DNA of 64,000 nucleotides from Microvirgula aerodenitrificans DSM 15089 (GCF_000620105.1 NZ_JHVK01000009.1:62001-126000); one strand, 5' to 3'; positions 35,106 to 44,947 are shown, counted from the stretch's first letter. Made by a program: numbers and translations. Notes: generated from the letters alone by a model not told the origin.

Positions 35106-35783
35106 TCAGCGCAGCACGGCCAGCAGGAAGTCGGCAATGTCGTCCAGCTCTTCCGGGCAGACCGTGTGTGGCATCGGGTACGAATGCCATTGCAGCGGGT
35201 AGCCGGCCGCCTGCAGCGCGTCTGCCGCCGTGCGACCGAGGCTGGACGGGACGACATCGTCGTCGTCGCCATGGCCGGCGAATACCGGCGTGGACAGGTT
35301 CAGCGGGCTGCGGTTGGCCGCCAGCCAGCTGCGGTCGGGCAGGTAGGTCGACAGGCCGATGACGCCGGCCAGACGCTCGTCATGGCTGAGACCGGCCATG
35401 TAGGCAATGACGCCACCCTGCGAGAAGCCGGCCAGCACGATATTGCCGCTCGGCACGCCACGGGCCTTCTCCTGTTCGATCAGGGCATTGACCAGCTCGC
35501 GGGTGTGCAGGATGCCCTGCAGGTCGACCTGGCGCTGATCGCCATCAATGGACAGGATGTCGTACCAGGCGCGCATGACATGGCCGTTGTTCAGTGTGAC
35601 CGGGATCAGCGGCGCATGGGGAAACACGAAACGGATCACCGGCAGGCCGGGGCGGATCAGCGCGGGCACCACCGGCTCGAAATCGTGTCCGTCGGCCCCC
35701 AGTCCATGCAACCAGATGACACTGTGCGCTGGCGACGGGCCAGTCAGGACTTCGACGCAATCCGGCAGTTCGATGGCAGACAT
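35106..35783 (-). CDS. Alpha/beta-hydrolase carboxylesterase / phospholipase
   Basis: A 225-residue esterase of the EstB/acyl-protein-thioesterase type. The oxyanion-hole strand HGLGADGHDF is near residue 26, the nucleophile Ser121 sits in LAGFSQGG, the Asp in HGDDDDVVP (about 173-176) and His206 in PMPHTVCPEE, so the triad is complete. There is no signal peptide, so it is cytosolic. These enzymes cleave short acyl esters or lysophospholipids. The ATG at 35783 gives the family N-terminus. It stands alone between typA and the binding-protein genes. Confidence 0.93.
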   Translation of the reverse strand: MSAIELPDCVEVLTGPSPAHSVIWLHGLGADGHDFEPVVPALIRPGLPVIRFVFPHAPLIPVTLNNGHVMRAWYDILSIDGDQRQVDLQGILHTRELVNALIEQEKARGVPSGNIVLAGFSQGGVIAYMAGLSHDERLAGVIGLSTYLPDRSWLAANRSPLNLSTPVFAGHGDDDDVVPSSLGRTAADALQAAGYPLQWHSYPMPHTVCPEELDDIADFLLAVLR

Positions 35784-35939
35784 CAGTTCTCCAGTCGGTA
35801 ATGAAAACGGCGCCGGTTGCTGCCGGCGCCGTCGAACGGCGGGTTTCCGTTCGAAGGTCGGACACCGCATGCGTCATGCTCATGCCATGTCGACCTTATC
35901 TTACCTCAGTCAGCCGATGATGTCGGCTTCAGGCAACCC

Positions 35940-37136
35940 TTACTTGGCCGGGGCGTCGCCGCCCACGGTTTCCAGCGTTTCCCACTTGCCGCCCTTGACC
36001 TGGAACACGGTCACGGCGCCGTTCTTGATGTCGCCCTTGTCGTCGAAGGCGATGGTGCCGGTCACGCCCTTGTAGTCGGTCTTCGGCAGCTCGGCCAAGT
36101 ACTTGGCCGGGTCGGTCGAGTTCGCGCGCTTCATGGCGGCCACCAGCAGCTTGGTTGCGTCATAGGCATACGGCGAGTAGATCTGGACTTCGCCATACTT
36201 GGCCGCGAACTTCTCGTTGAACGACGCGAAGCCCGGCATCTTGTCCTTCGGCATGCCGACCGACGACGCGTACACGCCCTCGGCGGTATCGCCGGCCAGT
36301 TTCAGGAACTCCGGCGACTGCAGGCCGTCGGCGCCGAGCAGCTTGCTCTTCATGCCGAGCTTGTTCATCTGCTTGGCCAGCGGGCCGCCCTGGGCATCCA
36401 TGCCGCCGTAGAACACCAGGTCCGGCTTCGCCCCCTTGATCGAGGTCAGGATGGCCATGAAGTCGGTGGCGGTGTTGGTGGTGAACTCGCGCTTGACGAC
36501 CTTGGCGCCCTTGGCTTCCGCCGCCTTGACGAACTCGTCGGCAATGCCCTGGCCATAGGCGGTGCGGTCGTCAATGACGGCCACGGTCTTGGCGGCCAGC
36601 TTGTCGACGGCAAATGCACCCAGCGCCTTGCCCTGCTGGACGTCGTTGGCGATGTCACGGTAGGTGGTCTTGAAACCCTGCGTGGTGTAGCCGGGGTTGG
36701 TCGAGGCCGGGGAGACCTGCGGAATGCCGGCGTCGGCATAGATCTTCGAGGCCGGAATCGACGTGCCCGAGTTCAGGTGGCCGATGATGCCGACGACCTT
36801 CTTGTCGACCAGGCGCTGGGCGACCTGGGTGGCGATCTTCGGGTCGGCCTGGTCGTCTTCCGATTCGACTTCGAACTTCACCTTCTTGCCGTCGATGGTC
36901 GTGCCTTCGGCATTGATTTCATCGACCGCCAGCTTGACGCCCGACTCGATGTCCTTGCCGAGGTGGGCGATCGGGCCGGTCAGCGGGGCCACGGTACCGA
37001 TCTTGACGACGGTTTCTTCCGCTGCCGCCGGTGCGGCGCTGCCCTGGTCGGCAGCTTTCGGTGCTTCGGTCTTTTGACCGCAGGCGGCCAGCGTGGCAAT
37101 GGCGGCGGCAATCAAACTCAGACGCGCATAGTTCAT
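35940..37136 (-). CDS. Branched-chain amino-acid-type ABC binding lipoprotein, copy 1
   Basis: A 398-residue lipoprotein of the LivJ/LivK family. The signal peptide ends LAACGQK, with the lipobox Cys near residue 19, followed by an Ala-rich linker. The periplasmic-binding fold starts VVKIGTVAPLTGPIAHLGKDIESG and includes SGTSIPASKIYADAGIPQVSPASTNP and DVVQQGKALGAF-like hinge segments. It should bind Leu/Ile/Val or similar amino acids for an ABC importer, but no liv permease or ATPase gene is near. It is followed upstream by a clear paralogue at 37366, with a strong terminator between, so the two are separately transcribed. Confidence 0.92.
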   Translation of the reverse strand: MNYARLSLIAAAIATLAACGQKTEAPKAADQGSAAPAAAEETVVKIGTVAPLTGPIAHLGKDIESGVKLAVDEINAEGTTIDGKKVKFEVESEDDQADPKIATQVAQRLVDKKVVGIIGHLNSGTSIPASKIYADAGIPQVSPASTNPGYTTQGFKTTYRDIANDVQQGKALGAFAVDKLAAKTVAVIDDRTAYGQGIADEFVKAAEAKGAKVVKREFTTNTATDFMAILTSIKGAKPDLVFYGGMDAQGGPLAKQMNKLGMKSKLLGADGLQSPEFLKLAGDTAEGVYASSVGMPKDKMPGFASFNEKFAAKYGEVQIYSPYAYDATKLLVAAMKRANSTDPAKYLAELPKTDYKGVTGTIAFDDKGDIKNGAVTVFQVKGGKWETLETVGGDAPAK

Positions 37137-37314
37137 GAAAGTGTTTCCCCTGATCGTTTTGCAAAGTTTCTGATTTTGTCTAGGCGATGAATCGCGTGTT
37201 ATTTACTTTTGGGTAACCGCGTTCTCACACCATAGCGTTTTTGATTATGGTTACGGCATTTGCGAGTGTCAACGCGCTTTTTGCACTATTTTTCAGCGAT
37301 TCGAAAAAGAAAAA

Positions 37315-37335
37315 ACGGCACTTTTATAGTGCCGT
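37315..37335. terminator. Bidirectional intrinsic terminator between binding-protein genes
   Basis: ACGGCACT, loop TTTAT, AGTGCCGT, with a T run on the plus side and an A run on the other side. On the minus strand it ends the copy 2 transcript before the copy 1 promoter. Confidence 0.92.
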
Positions 37336-37365
37336 TTTTTTTCTTTAATTATCAGTATGGAACAG

Positions 37366-38565
37366 TTATTGGCTCTTTTCCGGTGCATTTGCTGCACTGC
37401 CGCCCACCACGTCCACCACTTCCCATTTGCCGGCCTTGACCTGATAGACGGTCACGGCAGCGTTCTTGCGGTCGCCCTTGTTGTCGAAGGCAATGTCGCC
37501 GGTGGCACCGCTATATTGGGTTTGTGCCAAGGCAGGCAGGTATTTGGCCGGATCGACCGAATCGGCTTTCTTCATCGCTTCGATCAGCACCTTGGCCGAG
37601 TCGTACGCATAAGTCGCGTACATCTGGATTTCCTGCTTGTACTTGGCCTTCAGCTTGTCGGCAAAGGCGGTATAGCCCGGCTGCTGGTCCTTCGGGGCAC
37701 CGGCCTGGGTCGAGAACTGGCCTTCGGCTGCATCGCCGGCCAGTTGCAGGAACACCGGCGATTGCAGGCCGTCGCCGCCGATCAGGCGCGACTTGATGCC
37801 GAGCTTCTGCATCTGGCGCGCCATCGGGCCGCCCTGGGCATCCATGCCGCCGTAGAAGATTGCATCCGGGTTCACGCCCTTGATCGAGGTCAGGATGGCG
37901 GTGAAGTCGGTCGCCTTGTCGTTGGTGAACTCGCGTTTGACGATGTCGGCACCGAGCGCCTTGGCGGCTTTCTCGAACTCGTCGGCCAGACCCTGGCCGT
38001 AGGCGGTGCGGTCATCGATGATGGCCAGTTTCTTCATGCCGAGCTTGTTCACCACGTAATTGGCGATGGCCTTGCCCTGCTGGGAGTCGTCGGCGATCAG
38101 TCGGAACGCGGTCTTGAAGCCCTGGGCGGTGTAGGCCGGGTTGGTCGACGACGGCGTGATCTGCGGGATGCCGGCGTCAGCGTAGATCTTGGATGCGGTG
38201 ATGGTCGGGCCGGAAGTCAGGTGGCCGACGATGCCGGCAATCTTCTGGTCTACAAAGCGCTGGGCAACCTGGGTGGCGGCCTTCGGGTCGCCCTGGTCGT
38301 CTTCGCTGACCATTTCGAACTTCACCTTCTGACCGCCAATGGTCAGGTGTTCGGCGTTGGCTTCGTCCAGCGCAATGGCGACGCCGTACTCGGTATCCTT
38401 GCCGATATGGCCGATCGGGCCGGACAGCGGGGCGGCATGGCCGATCTTGACCACGGTTTCGGCGGGCGCGGCGGCGGCCTGGTCCTTCGGTTGTTCGGCT
38501 TTCTGACCGCAGGCGGTCAAGGCGACCGCGACGGCGGACGCGAGCAAGAGGCGGCGTGCTTGCAT
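37366..38565 (-). CDS. Branched-chain amino-acid-type ABC binding lipoprotein, copy 2
   Basis: A 399-residue LivJ/LivK-type lipoprotein, with signal peptide and lipobox (ALTACGQK). It matches copy 1 through most of its length (VVKIGHAAPLSGPIGHIGKDTEYG; KIYADAGIPQITPSSTNPAYTAQGFKT; AIFYGGMDAQGGPMARQMQKLG), so the two arose by duplication, but the linkers and many surface positions differ. The paralogues probably differ in ligand preference. The 348-base gap upstream presumably holds its promoter. Confidence 0.92.
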   Translation of the reverse strand: MQARRLLLASAVAVALTACGQKAEQPKDQAAAAPAETVVKIGHAAPLSGPIGHIGKDTEYGVAIALDEANAEHLTIGGQKVKFEMVSEDDQGDPKAATQVAQRFVDQKIAGIVGHLTSGPTITASKIYADAGIPQITPSSTNPAYTAQGFKTAFRLIADDSQQGKAIANYVVNKLGMKKLAIIDDRTAYGQGLADEFEKAAKALGADIVKREFTNDKATDFTAILTSIKGVNPDAIFYGGMDAQGGPMARQMQKLGIKSRLIGGDGLQSPVFLQLAGDAAEGQFSTQAGAPKDQQPGYTAFADKLKAKYKQEIQMYATYAYDSAKVLIEAMKKADSVDPAKYLPALAQTQYSGATGDIAFDNKGDRKNAAVTVYQVKAGKWEVVDVVGGSAANAPEKSQ

Positions 38566-38913
38566 GGGTACAACTCCTGATTATGCGAATCTTCGGGTTC
38601 TGCGGCCGGCTCTGAAAGGCCGGTCAGTATCAGCGAGTATCTGGAAGGCGGATTTCCATGTCAAAGTGCTGGCGCGGGATAAATCCGCGTACTTTCCGCC
38701 ATTGATAATTGAATGTGCTGGCGTTGTTCCTGCTGGCGGCACGGACTGTCAATCCGGGACGTGATTTGGGGTGAAGACGTGCTTTCTGCATGAAATTCCG
38801 TCAATACTGGCATTTGATTGCGCCTGGCGTTGCCGGCGGCGGTGAAATTGGAACAAACAGGAAGCCGAAGCGTTCGGCGGTATCATGTCACTCTTTATAG
38901 ACGAAAGTATGGC
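38566..38913. other. Gene-free gap between binding-protein copy 2 and yaiI
   Basis: No convincing coding frame. It should hold the divergent promoters. A hairpin (GGCCGGCTCTGAAAGGCCGG, about 38610-38629) is visible; nothing else is clear. The composition is a little more AT-rich than in the genes. Confidence 0.5.
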
Positions 38914-39375
38914 ATGCAGATCTGGGTCGATGCGGATGCCTGTCCGGTCGTGGTCAAGGACATGCTGTTCCGGGCAGCGGAACGGTCGCAGGTGACGGTC
39001 ACGCTGGTGGCAAACCGATTGTTGCGCACGCCGCCTTCACGCCATGTGCGGGCCATGCAGGTGCCGGCAGGCTTCGATGTGGCCGATCAGCGCATTGTCG
39101 AGCTGGCCGAGGCCGGCGATCTGGTCATTACCGCCGATATTCCACTGGCGGCCGGTGCGCTGGAGAAGGGCGCACAGGTGCTCGACCCGCGTGGAGAGTG
39201 GTTCGATGCCGGCACGATCGCCGAGCGGCTGACCCTGCGTGCGGTGATGGAGCAGTTGCGGGCAAGCGGTATCGAGACCGGGGGACCGGACCCGTACAGC
39301 GCCCGTGACGGCAAGGCGTTTGCCGGGCAGCTGGACCGCTGGCTCGCGCGGGTCAGCAAGCTGCCGCCCGCGTGA
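38914..39375 (+). CDS. UPF0178 family protein (YaiI/YqxD-like)
   Basis: A 153-residue cytosolic protein. The start [16 protein letters not shown] and the middle [24 protein letters not shown] are the conserved acidic motifs of the UPF0178 (YaiI/YqxD) family, a PIN-like fold with several conserved Asp residues; the C-terminal [17 protein letters not shown] is also typical. Nuclease activity is suggested by the fold, not demonstrated. ATG 38914 is fixed by the conserved N-terminus. Confidence 0.9.
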   Translation: MQIWVDADACPVVVKDMLFRAAERSQVTVTLVANRLLRTPPSRHVRAMQVPAGFDVADQRIVELAEAGDLVITADIPLAAGALEKGAQVLDPRGEWFDAGTIAERLTLRAVMEQLRASGIETGGPDPYSARDGKAFAGQLDRWLARVSKLPPA

Positions 39376-39384
39376 TGAGAGTGC

Positions 39385-39645
39385 TTACTGCGGTGCTTCG
39401 TCTTCCGGCACGCCAAGGGCGAGAATCAGCTTGCTGCCATTGGACGTCAGTGCGAAGCGGCGTTCGACGACAATCAGTTCCACCGGCTGGTCATCCGGGT
39501 AGAAATACAGCAGGTCGCCCTGGGCCGGAACGGGGAAGCCTTCCGGCAGCAGGAAATCCTCGCCGAAGAGTTCGCTGAGTTCCTGCTTGCTGATGACTTC
39601 AAGGGCATCTTCCAGCAGCAGGAAGCTGATCGGGTTGCGGGTCAT
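39385..39645 (-). CDS. Small protein of unknown function
   Basis: An 86-residue acidic, soluble protein (MTRNPISFLLLEDALEVISKQELSELFGEDF...) with no signal peptide and no motif I recognise. AAAGAC and an A-rich stretch precede the ATG at 39645, with only a weak ribosome site. The codon pattern (G/C-rich third positions) and full-length open frame between two real genes make it likely coding. Convergent with yaiI, ending nine bases from its stop. Confidence 0.7.
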   Translation of the reverse strand: MTRNPISFLLLEDALEVISKQELSELFGEDFLLPEGFPVPAQGDLLYFYPDDQPVELIVVERRFALTSNGSKLILALGVPEDEAPQ

Positions 39646-39896
39646 GTGGTGTCTTTCTTTTGCGTAAATGTTCGGGTACCTGGACAGGGTAGCACCTGTG
39701 CGTGCTCCGGTCTGGTGCAGACCCGGAAAATCGCTCGCGGCATGACTTTGTCACGGGCTTGCGCTGGCGCAGAACGTGGCGCAGCCAATGCCGGTAGAGT
39801 CCCGCCCCGCAGTACCGGAAAGCACTGATCCACTGCCGGTCAAAACAATGTGGCCGGTATTGTATTCGCGAGAAAACCTGTGGAAAGGAAGGCCAA

Positions 39897-40178
39897 ATGG
39901 AGTTTTTTCATCAACGCCGCAGTCTGAATCAGGGGGACGCGGTCGTTGTTCGCTGCTCGCACAAGAGCAAGGTCAAACTCATTGACGATCCCAATTTTCG
40001 CGCCTTCGAATCCGGCCGGCGCTATCAGTATCTTGGTGACGAAACTGCACGACTGGAAACCCGCTTGGTAGTCCCGAACGGCGGTAACTGGAATATCGTC
40101 ATCGACCTGAGTTTCCCCAATGTGCCGGTCACCCATTCGGTGCAGGTATTCCAGGCTGCCGCCAGCTATATACTGTAG
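39897..40178 (+). CDS. DUF1883 family protein
   Basis: A 93-residue protein beginning MEFFHQRRSLNQGDAVVVRCSHKSKVKL and containing GGNWNIVIDLSFPNVPVTHSV, the conserved pattern of DUF1883, a small beta-rich family of unknown function. GGAAAGGAAGG lies just ahead of the ATG. It has no signal peptide. It lies 34 bases before the MazG-like gene on the same strand. Confidence 0.85.
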   Translation: MEFFHQRRSLNQGDAVVVRCSHKSKVKLIDDPNFRAFESGRRYQYLGDETARLETRLVVPNGGNWNIVIDLSFPNVPVTHSVQVFQAAASYIL

Positions 40179-40212
40179 CTTTATCCGCCGTCAGGCGACA
40201 GGGAATGGCAGC

Positions 40213-40560
40213 ATGGACGTCGAAAAACTGCAGCGTGCGCTTGATGACTTTGCAGAAGCACGCAACTGGAGCCAGTTTCACAATCCGAAAAATCTGGTCA
40301 TGGCCCTGTCGGTCGAATGCGCGGAACTGGTCGAGGAATTTCAGTGGCTGACGCCGGAGCAGGCTGAAAACGTGATGGCAGAGGCCGGGCAGGCCAGGCG
40401 GGTGCGTGAGGAAATGGCCGATATCACCCTGTACCTGCTGCGGCTGGCCGACCGGCTGGGGGTTGACCTGGAAGCGGCCTGCCATGACAAGATGGCAGGC
40501 AACGCCGCCAGGTACCCGGTAGATGCCTTCTATGGCTCGGCCCGCAAATACAATCGCTAG
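40213..40560 (+). CDS. MazG-like nucleotide pyrophosphohydrolase
   Basis: A 115-residue all-helical protein. The metal-binding pattern is ECAELVEEF and, about 30 residues later, REEMADITLYLLRLAD, as in the RS21-C6/dCTP-pyrophosphatase branch of the MazG superfamily. NWSQFHNPKNLVMAL in front is also typical. It should hydrolyse dCTP or modified dNTPs to the monophosphate, cleaning the nucleotide pool. ATG 40213 gives the family length. Confidence 0.92.
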   Translation: MDVEKLQRALDDFAEARNWSQFHNPKNLVMALSVECAELVEEFQWLTPEQAENVMAEAGQARRVREEMADITLYLLRLADRLGVDLEAACHDKMAGNAARYPVDAFYGSARKYNR

Positions 40561-40576
40561 CGGGCGGGCAACCGGA

Positions 40577-40771
40577 TCAGACGCGCGCCTTCGGCGTGCG
40601 GGCCTGGCAGGCTTCCAGCGCCGCGATGGTGCTGGGCTGCTTGCCGCTTTGCAGGCAGACCAGCTCGTCGGATTTCACCCGGACAAAGGCATTGGCAACC
40701 GGGATCACCAGCAGGCAGGATACGGAAACAACGGCGGCAATCAGAAGCTTCAGGACAGTCAGTGCGTTCAT
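40577..40771 (-). CDS. Small secreted protein of unknown function
   Basis: A 64-residue protein with an N-terminal hydrophobic helix (LTVLKLLIAAVVSVSCLLVIPVANA) that could be a signal peptide or single membrane anchor, followed by a short polar region with two Cys (LVCLQSGKQ, EACQART). No motif is recognised. GTAGCC precedes the ATG. Plausible but short. Confidence 0.6.
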   Translation of the reverse strand: MNALTVLKLLIAAVVSVSCLLVIPVANAFVRVKSDELVCLQSGKQPSTIAALEACQARTPKARV

Positions 40772-40823
40772 GGCTACACCTTAAATGAATGAAACGAGTT
40801 GTCGTGGATCAAATTTCGAGCAT

Positions 40824-41858
40824 TCATTTTACTGCCTGAAGGCCGGCTGCGGGGAGTTTCTTCCCCGCGGCCCTGTTGTCGAGCTCCTGCTGTGACGGCA
40901 GCCGGTCGGGCATCGGTGTCGCTGGCGGGGTGAAGCAGAAGCGCTCGCCGGCGAAATCGAACAGTGCGCGCTCCAGCTTGTGCAGGAAGGCCAGGCCGAA
41001 GCGGGACGCACCGTCCGTTTCCTGAAACGCAAGGCCGTCAAAATGATGGCCGGCAATAACGATGTCCTTGACCCGGGCCAGCGCGCGCGGCCCCGCCGGC
41101 GCCCCGTCCTGGCCCAGGGTGCCGCGGTACACCACTTCCTTGCCGATCTGCTGCAGCGCACGCAGTTGATCGAGGTCCTGGCGCGACAGACTGCCGCTGA
41201 GGTCGCCGGTGTAGCCGGTATCCAGCGCGAACCAGCTCGGCTTGCCGGCGATCTCGACCCGCACGACCGCCGTACCGCTGGAACTGGTGCCGAGCGCCGT
41301 GCATGACATGCCGCCCGGCTGGCCTGCGAATGCCGGCGGCAGGCGGCGGTATCCCATCAGGCTGCCGAGCTGGCGTTCCCATACCCAGGTCTGCTTCGAG
41401 ATGGCCGGCATGCCGATCACGCCGTCCACCGGGCGCCCCAGGGCGACGGCCGTTGCGCTCATGCTGATCGCCGGCGTGATGTCGGCCTGCGGGATGTCCC
41501 ACTCCTGATAGCGGAGCGGCCGGGATCTGAAATAGGTGACCGGCAGCTCGCCATACAGACCGCCCACCGTGTCCGGCAGGCCGTCATGCTGCAGCCGCTC
41601 GCTGCCCGACAGCGGTTGCAGATGCCGGTGGGCAAGGTCCAGGTCCATGACCGTGCCGGCCGAGCCGGTATCGAACAGCAGGTGCAGTATTTTCTTGTCC
41701 CGCGCGACTTCCAGCATCAGCGGGTCATTCGGCGTCGTGCCGATGCGGATCACGGCGACCGGTTTGTCCGCGGAATCGCACGCGGACAAGGCGGGGCCGA
41801 TCATGGCGAGGCCGCACGCCAAAGTGATTTTTCTCAGGCAGGCACTGCCCATTCGCAA
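40824..41858 (-). CDS. Retropepsin-like aspartic protease lipoprotein
   Basis: A 344-residue protein with a signal peptide ending LSAC (lipobox Cys about 27). Two DTG motifs, LLFDTGSAG (Asp63) and FALDTGYTG (Asp213), each followed by a hydrophobic strand, suggest two retropepsin-type lobes in one chain, as in bacterial aspartyl-protease-family proteins. VDGVIGM and FGLAFLHKLE are the usual psi-loop-like segments. A periplasmic or outer-membrane-anchored protease is likely. No partner gene is adjacent. Confidence 0.8.
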   Translation of the reverse strand: MRMGSACLRKITLACGLAMIGPALSACDSADKPVAVIRIGTTPNDPLMLEVARDKKILHLLFDTGSAGTVMDLDLAHRHLQPLSGSERLQHDGLPDTVGGLYGELPVTYFRSRPLRYQEWDIPQADITPAISMSATAVALGRPVDGVIGMPAISKQTWVWERQLGSLMGYRRLPPAFAGQPGGMSCTALGTSSSGTAVVRVEIAGKPSWFALDTGYTGDLSGSLSRQDLDQLRALQQIGKEVVYRGTLGQDGAPAGPRALARVKDIVIAGHHFDGLAFQETDGASRFGLAFLHKLERALFDFAGERFCFTPPATPMPDRLPSQQELDNRAAGKKLPAAGLQAVK

Positions 41859-42118
41859 GTTCTCCGTGACGGGTCATTCGCCCCGGGTGGGCCTGACCAT
41901 CGATGGAGACAGGCTACGGGACGACTGTCGCCCGGCGCGAATCCCGCGACCGGGAACGGGCGCTGCTGTTGCGTCCTGCATACAGACGCGGCGGCTGGCA
42001 GGCGAGGGCGAGTGCAGCCAGCGCATGATGTACCCGGATATTGGATTGGCGGCTGGCGACAGCCTGCTGCGCTATCCTGCGATACTGTCGGCTGCCTTTC
42101 GCTCCGGAGAAATCGACC

Positions 42119-42808
42119 GTGTCCCGTTCCCAACGCCTGCTGGATCTGATGCAGTTATTGCGGCGGCACCGCTATCCGGTTACCGGCGCCGGACTGGCGG
42201 CGGAACTCGGCATCAGCCTGCGCACCCTGTACCGCGATATCGCCACGCTGCAGGAGCAGGGCGCCCATATCGACGGCGCACCCGGTCTCGGCTATGTGCT
42301 GCAGCCCGGCTTCATGCTGCCGCCCCTGATGTTTTCCGAGGACGAGGTCGAGGCGCTGGTGCTGGGGTCGCGCTGGGTTGCACAGCGCGGTGACAGGCGG
42401 CTGGGCGCTGCGGCCCGTGATGCCCTGGCCAAGATCGCCGCCGTCCTGCCGCCCGATCTGCGCGATACGCTGGATGCCTCCGCCCTGCTGGTCGGCCCTG
42501 GCCAGCCGACCGTGGCCGAGGACGGCGGGCTGGCGCTGATCCGGCAGGCCATCCGCTCCGAGCACAAGCTGGAGATCCGTTACCGGGATGTCGGCGGCGC
42601 CGAGTCGGTACGCACCATCTGGCCGTTTGCGCTCGGTTATTTCGATCGCGCCCGGGTCGTGGTCGCCTGGTGCGAGCTGCGGCAGACCTTTCGTCATTTC
42701 CGGGCTGACAGAATGATCGCGCTGGCCGACAGCGGGCAGCGCTATCCACGCCGGCGTCAGACGCTGTTGAAAACGTGGCGCGAGACCGAAGGCATTTCCA
42801 CACAATGA
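42119..42808 (+). CDS. YafY-like HTH/WYL transcriptional regulator
   Basis: A 229-residue regulator from GTG 42119 with GGAGA eight bases upstream. The DeoR-type helix-turn-helix is VTGAGLAAELGISLRTLYRDIATLQEQG, then a WYL domain with IRSEHKLEIRYRD, WPFALGYFDRARVVVAWCELR and HFRADRMIAL. WYL domains sense ligands, often nucleic-acid-related. It is followed 103 bases later by a VOC-family gene on the same strand, a common pairing that suggests the VOC protein is a target. Confidence 0.9.
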   Translation: MSRSQRLLDLMQLLRRHRYPVTGAGLAAELGISLRTLYRDIATLQEQGAHIDGAPGLGYVLQPGFMLPPLMFSEDEVEALVLGSRWVAQRGDRRLGAAARDALAKIAAVLPPDLRDTLDASALLVGPGQPTVAEDGGLALIRQAIRSEHKLEIRYRDVGGAESVRTIWPFALGYFDRARVVVAWCELRQTFRHFRADRMIALADSGQRYPRRRQTLLKTWRETEGISTQ

Positions 42809-42911
42809 GGTTTGCTGCTGACGGAAACTGTCAGCAGGGGGTGTTTACCATGGCGGACATCGGGCAGGGACATCGCCCTGCACCGATTTTTTCAACCCGT
42901 GGAGAATCCTC

Positions 42912-43277
42912 ATGACCGACCCGAACCTTACCCTGCTGTACGTGGACAATCCGGCGGCCAGCGCCGGCTTCTATGCCGATCTGCTTGGCAAGCCCCCGGT
43001 CGAACAGTCGGCCACCTTTGCGCTGTTTGCGCTGGATTCCGGTGCCATGCTCGGGCTGTGGTCCCGGCACACGGTACGGCCCGCACCGGCGGCCGGGCCC
43101 GGCGCCGGGGAGCTGGCCTTCTCGGTCGAGGGCGTCGATGCCGTCCGCGCGATGCATGAAGACTGGATCCGGCGCGGACTGACCATCGTGCAGCCGCTGA
43201 CCGACATGTCGTTCGGCCACACCTTCCTGGCGGTTGACCCGGACGGCCATCGGCTGCGGGTCTTCAACGCCAGTTGA
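42912..43277 (+). CDS. VOC-family (glyoxalase/PhnB-like) protein
   Basis: A 121-residue protein with the two beta-alpha-beta units of the vicinal-oxygen-chelate fold: LTLLYVDNPAASAGFYADLLG opens it and FLAVDPDGHRLRVF closes it. Metal ligand positions are only partly filled, so it may bind rather than transform its ligand. GGAGAATCCTC lies ahead of the ATG. The YafY-like regulator upstream is its likely controller. Confidence 0.88.
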   Translation: MTDPNLTLLYVDNPAASAGFYADLLGKPPVEQSATFALFALDSGAMLGLWSRHTVRPAPAAGPGAGELAFSVEGVDAVRAMHEDWIRRGLTIVQPLTDMSFGHTFLAVDPDGHRLRVFNAS

Positions 43278-43297
43278 TGCCGGGGCCGGGCGCCGGT

Positions 43298-44947
43298 CTA
43301 GACGGTGAAGTGCGAGACGCTGCTGCGCAGGCCATCGGTCAGTTCGCTGACCCGCGTGACCGTGGTCGAGGCGAGGTTGGCGGAGTCGGCATTGCTGCTG
43401 GCGACCTGGGCGATCCGTTCCACGTTGCGGGCGATGTCCTGGCTGGCCGAGTCCTGCTCGTTCAGTGCCTGGGAAATGTCCAGCACGGCCGTCACCACCT
43501 GGCCGGCACTGGAACGGATTCTGGCGATCGCGTCACCGCCGGCCTCGGCCAGCTCGCGACCGGTGTGGACCCGGTTGACGACTTCGGCCATGGTTTCCTG
43601 CGACTGGCTGGATGTCTGCTGGACCTGATCGATCATGGCCGCGATCTCCTGCGTGGCCTTGCCGGTCCGCTCGGACAGCTTGCGGACTTCATCGGCGACG
43701 ACGGCAAAGCCGCGTCCCTGTTCACCGGCACGGGCGGCTTCGATCGCCGCGTTCAGCGCCAGCAGATTGGTCTGGTCGGCAATATCGGAAATCACCTGCA
43801 TGATGCTGGAGATGGTGCGGGTCTTGTCGACCAGTTCACCGATATGACCGGCAGCCTGGTCGACGACATCGCCGATTTCCTTCATTTCACCGACCGCGCG
43901 GGCGATCACGCTGCCGCCCTGTTCGGACAGCTGGCCCGACTCCTCGGAGACCTGGCGCGCTTCGCGGGCATGATCGGAAATCTGGCTGATGCTGACTGTC
44001 ATCTGCTCGATAAAGGCCGCCATCGACGTCGCGCTTTCGCTCTGCTGCAGCGAGTTGTGCGCCACCGTGTCGGTATCGCTGACCATCTCGCCGGTCAGTG
44101 TGGCCAGCTCGTCGGCGCTGGACACGATCTCGCCAACCATGCTGCGCAGGCGATCACGCATGTCACTGATGCTGGCCATCAGACTGGTCCTGTCGCCGTC
44201 ACGCAAGGGCACGCGGGTATCCAGCCGGCCGGACGCGATTTCACGCACCACCCGGGCCGCTTCGGCCGGTTCGGCGCCAAGCTGGCCCATCACGCTCTTC
44301 AGGATGTACAGGCCGAGCGCGGCAGTGACCAGCACGATCAGCAGCATCTGACCGCCCATGCTGAGCAACTGGCGCTTGAGCACGGTATTGATGTCATCGA
44401 TATACAGACCGGTACCGACCACCCAGCCCCAGCGCGGGCTGGTCTGGATATACGACAGTTTCGGCTGCGGCGTGGACGAGCCCGGCTTGTCCCAGACGAA
44501 GGACACCAGACCGCGACCATTGCCATCGCGCAGGGTATTGTCGAACAGGGTGCCCATATTGGTGCCGTCGGCGGCGCTGACATCGTGCATGTTCTTGCCG
44601 ATCAGCTTCGGATTCACGCCGTGGGCGATCCATTGCAGGCGCTTGTCGAGGATGAAGAAATATTCCTTGTCGTCAAAGCGCAGTCCGGTCAGCGCCCGCA
44701 GCGCATGCCGCTGGGCCTCGGCTTCATTCATTTCCTTTTTTTCCGCCAGGGCTTCATAACTGGCGACCAGGCTGATGGCATTTTCGACCTGGCCACGAAT
44801 GGCCGTTTCTCGGTCTTCCATCATCTGTGCATGCATGCTGCGCAGCATCAGACCGCCCAGTATGCAGACCAGAATCGCGACGCTGACGATCATCAGAATC
44901 AGGCGGGCCTTGAGGGAAAGGCGGTGCGGCATGAATTTCTCTGTCAT
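43298..44947 (-). CDS. Methyl-accepting chemotaxis protein with single Cache domain
   Basis: A 549-residue receptor. Helix one is at about 11-33, followed by a periplasmic sCache-type domain with [25 protein letters not shown] and [21 protein letters not shown], the second helix at about 196-216, HAMP, and the signalling hairpin with its conserved tip [40 protein letters not shown] split across residues 385-425. sCache_2 receptors often sense small carboxylates. No C-terminal pentapeptide for CheR/CheB tethering is present. A long A/T-rich leader lies upstream. Confidence 0.93.
   Translation of the reverse strand: MTEKFMPHRLSLKARLILMIVSVAILVCILGGLMLRSMHAQMMEDRETAIRGQVENAISLVASYEALAEKKEMNEAEAQRHALRALTGLRFDDKEYFFILDKRLQWIAHGVNPKLIGKNMHDVSAADGTNMGTLFDNTLRDGNGRGLVSFVWDKPGSSTPQPKLSYIQTSPRWGWVVGTGLYIDDINTVLKRQLLSMGGQMLLIVLVTAALGLYILKSVMGQLGAEPAEAARVVREIASGRLDTRVPLRDGDRTSLMASISDMRDRLRSMVGEIVSSADELATLTGEMVSDTDTVAHNSLQQSESATSMAAFIEQMTVSISQISDHAREARQVSEESGQLSEQGGSVIARAVGEMKEIGDVVDQAAGHIGELVDKTRTISSIMQVISDIADQTNLLALNAAIEAARAGEQGRGFAVVADEVRKLSERTGKATQEIAAMIDQVQQTSSQSQETMAEVVNRVHTGRELAEAGGDAIARIRSSAGQVVTAVLDISQALNEQDSASQDIARNVERIAQVASSNADSANLASTTVTRVSELTDGLRSSVSHFTV

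Noticed and set aside
35817-38580. Two long plus-strand frames opposite the binding-protein genes
   Set aside because: They are antisense to two well-defined lipoproteins, and their Gly/Val/Leu/Arg-rich repeat look reflects the shared sequence of the duplicated genes.
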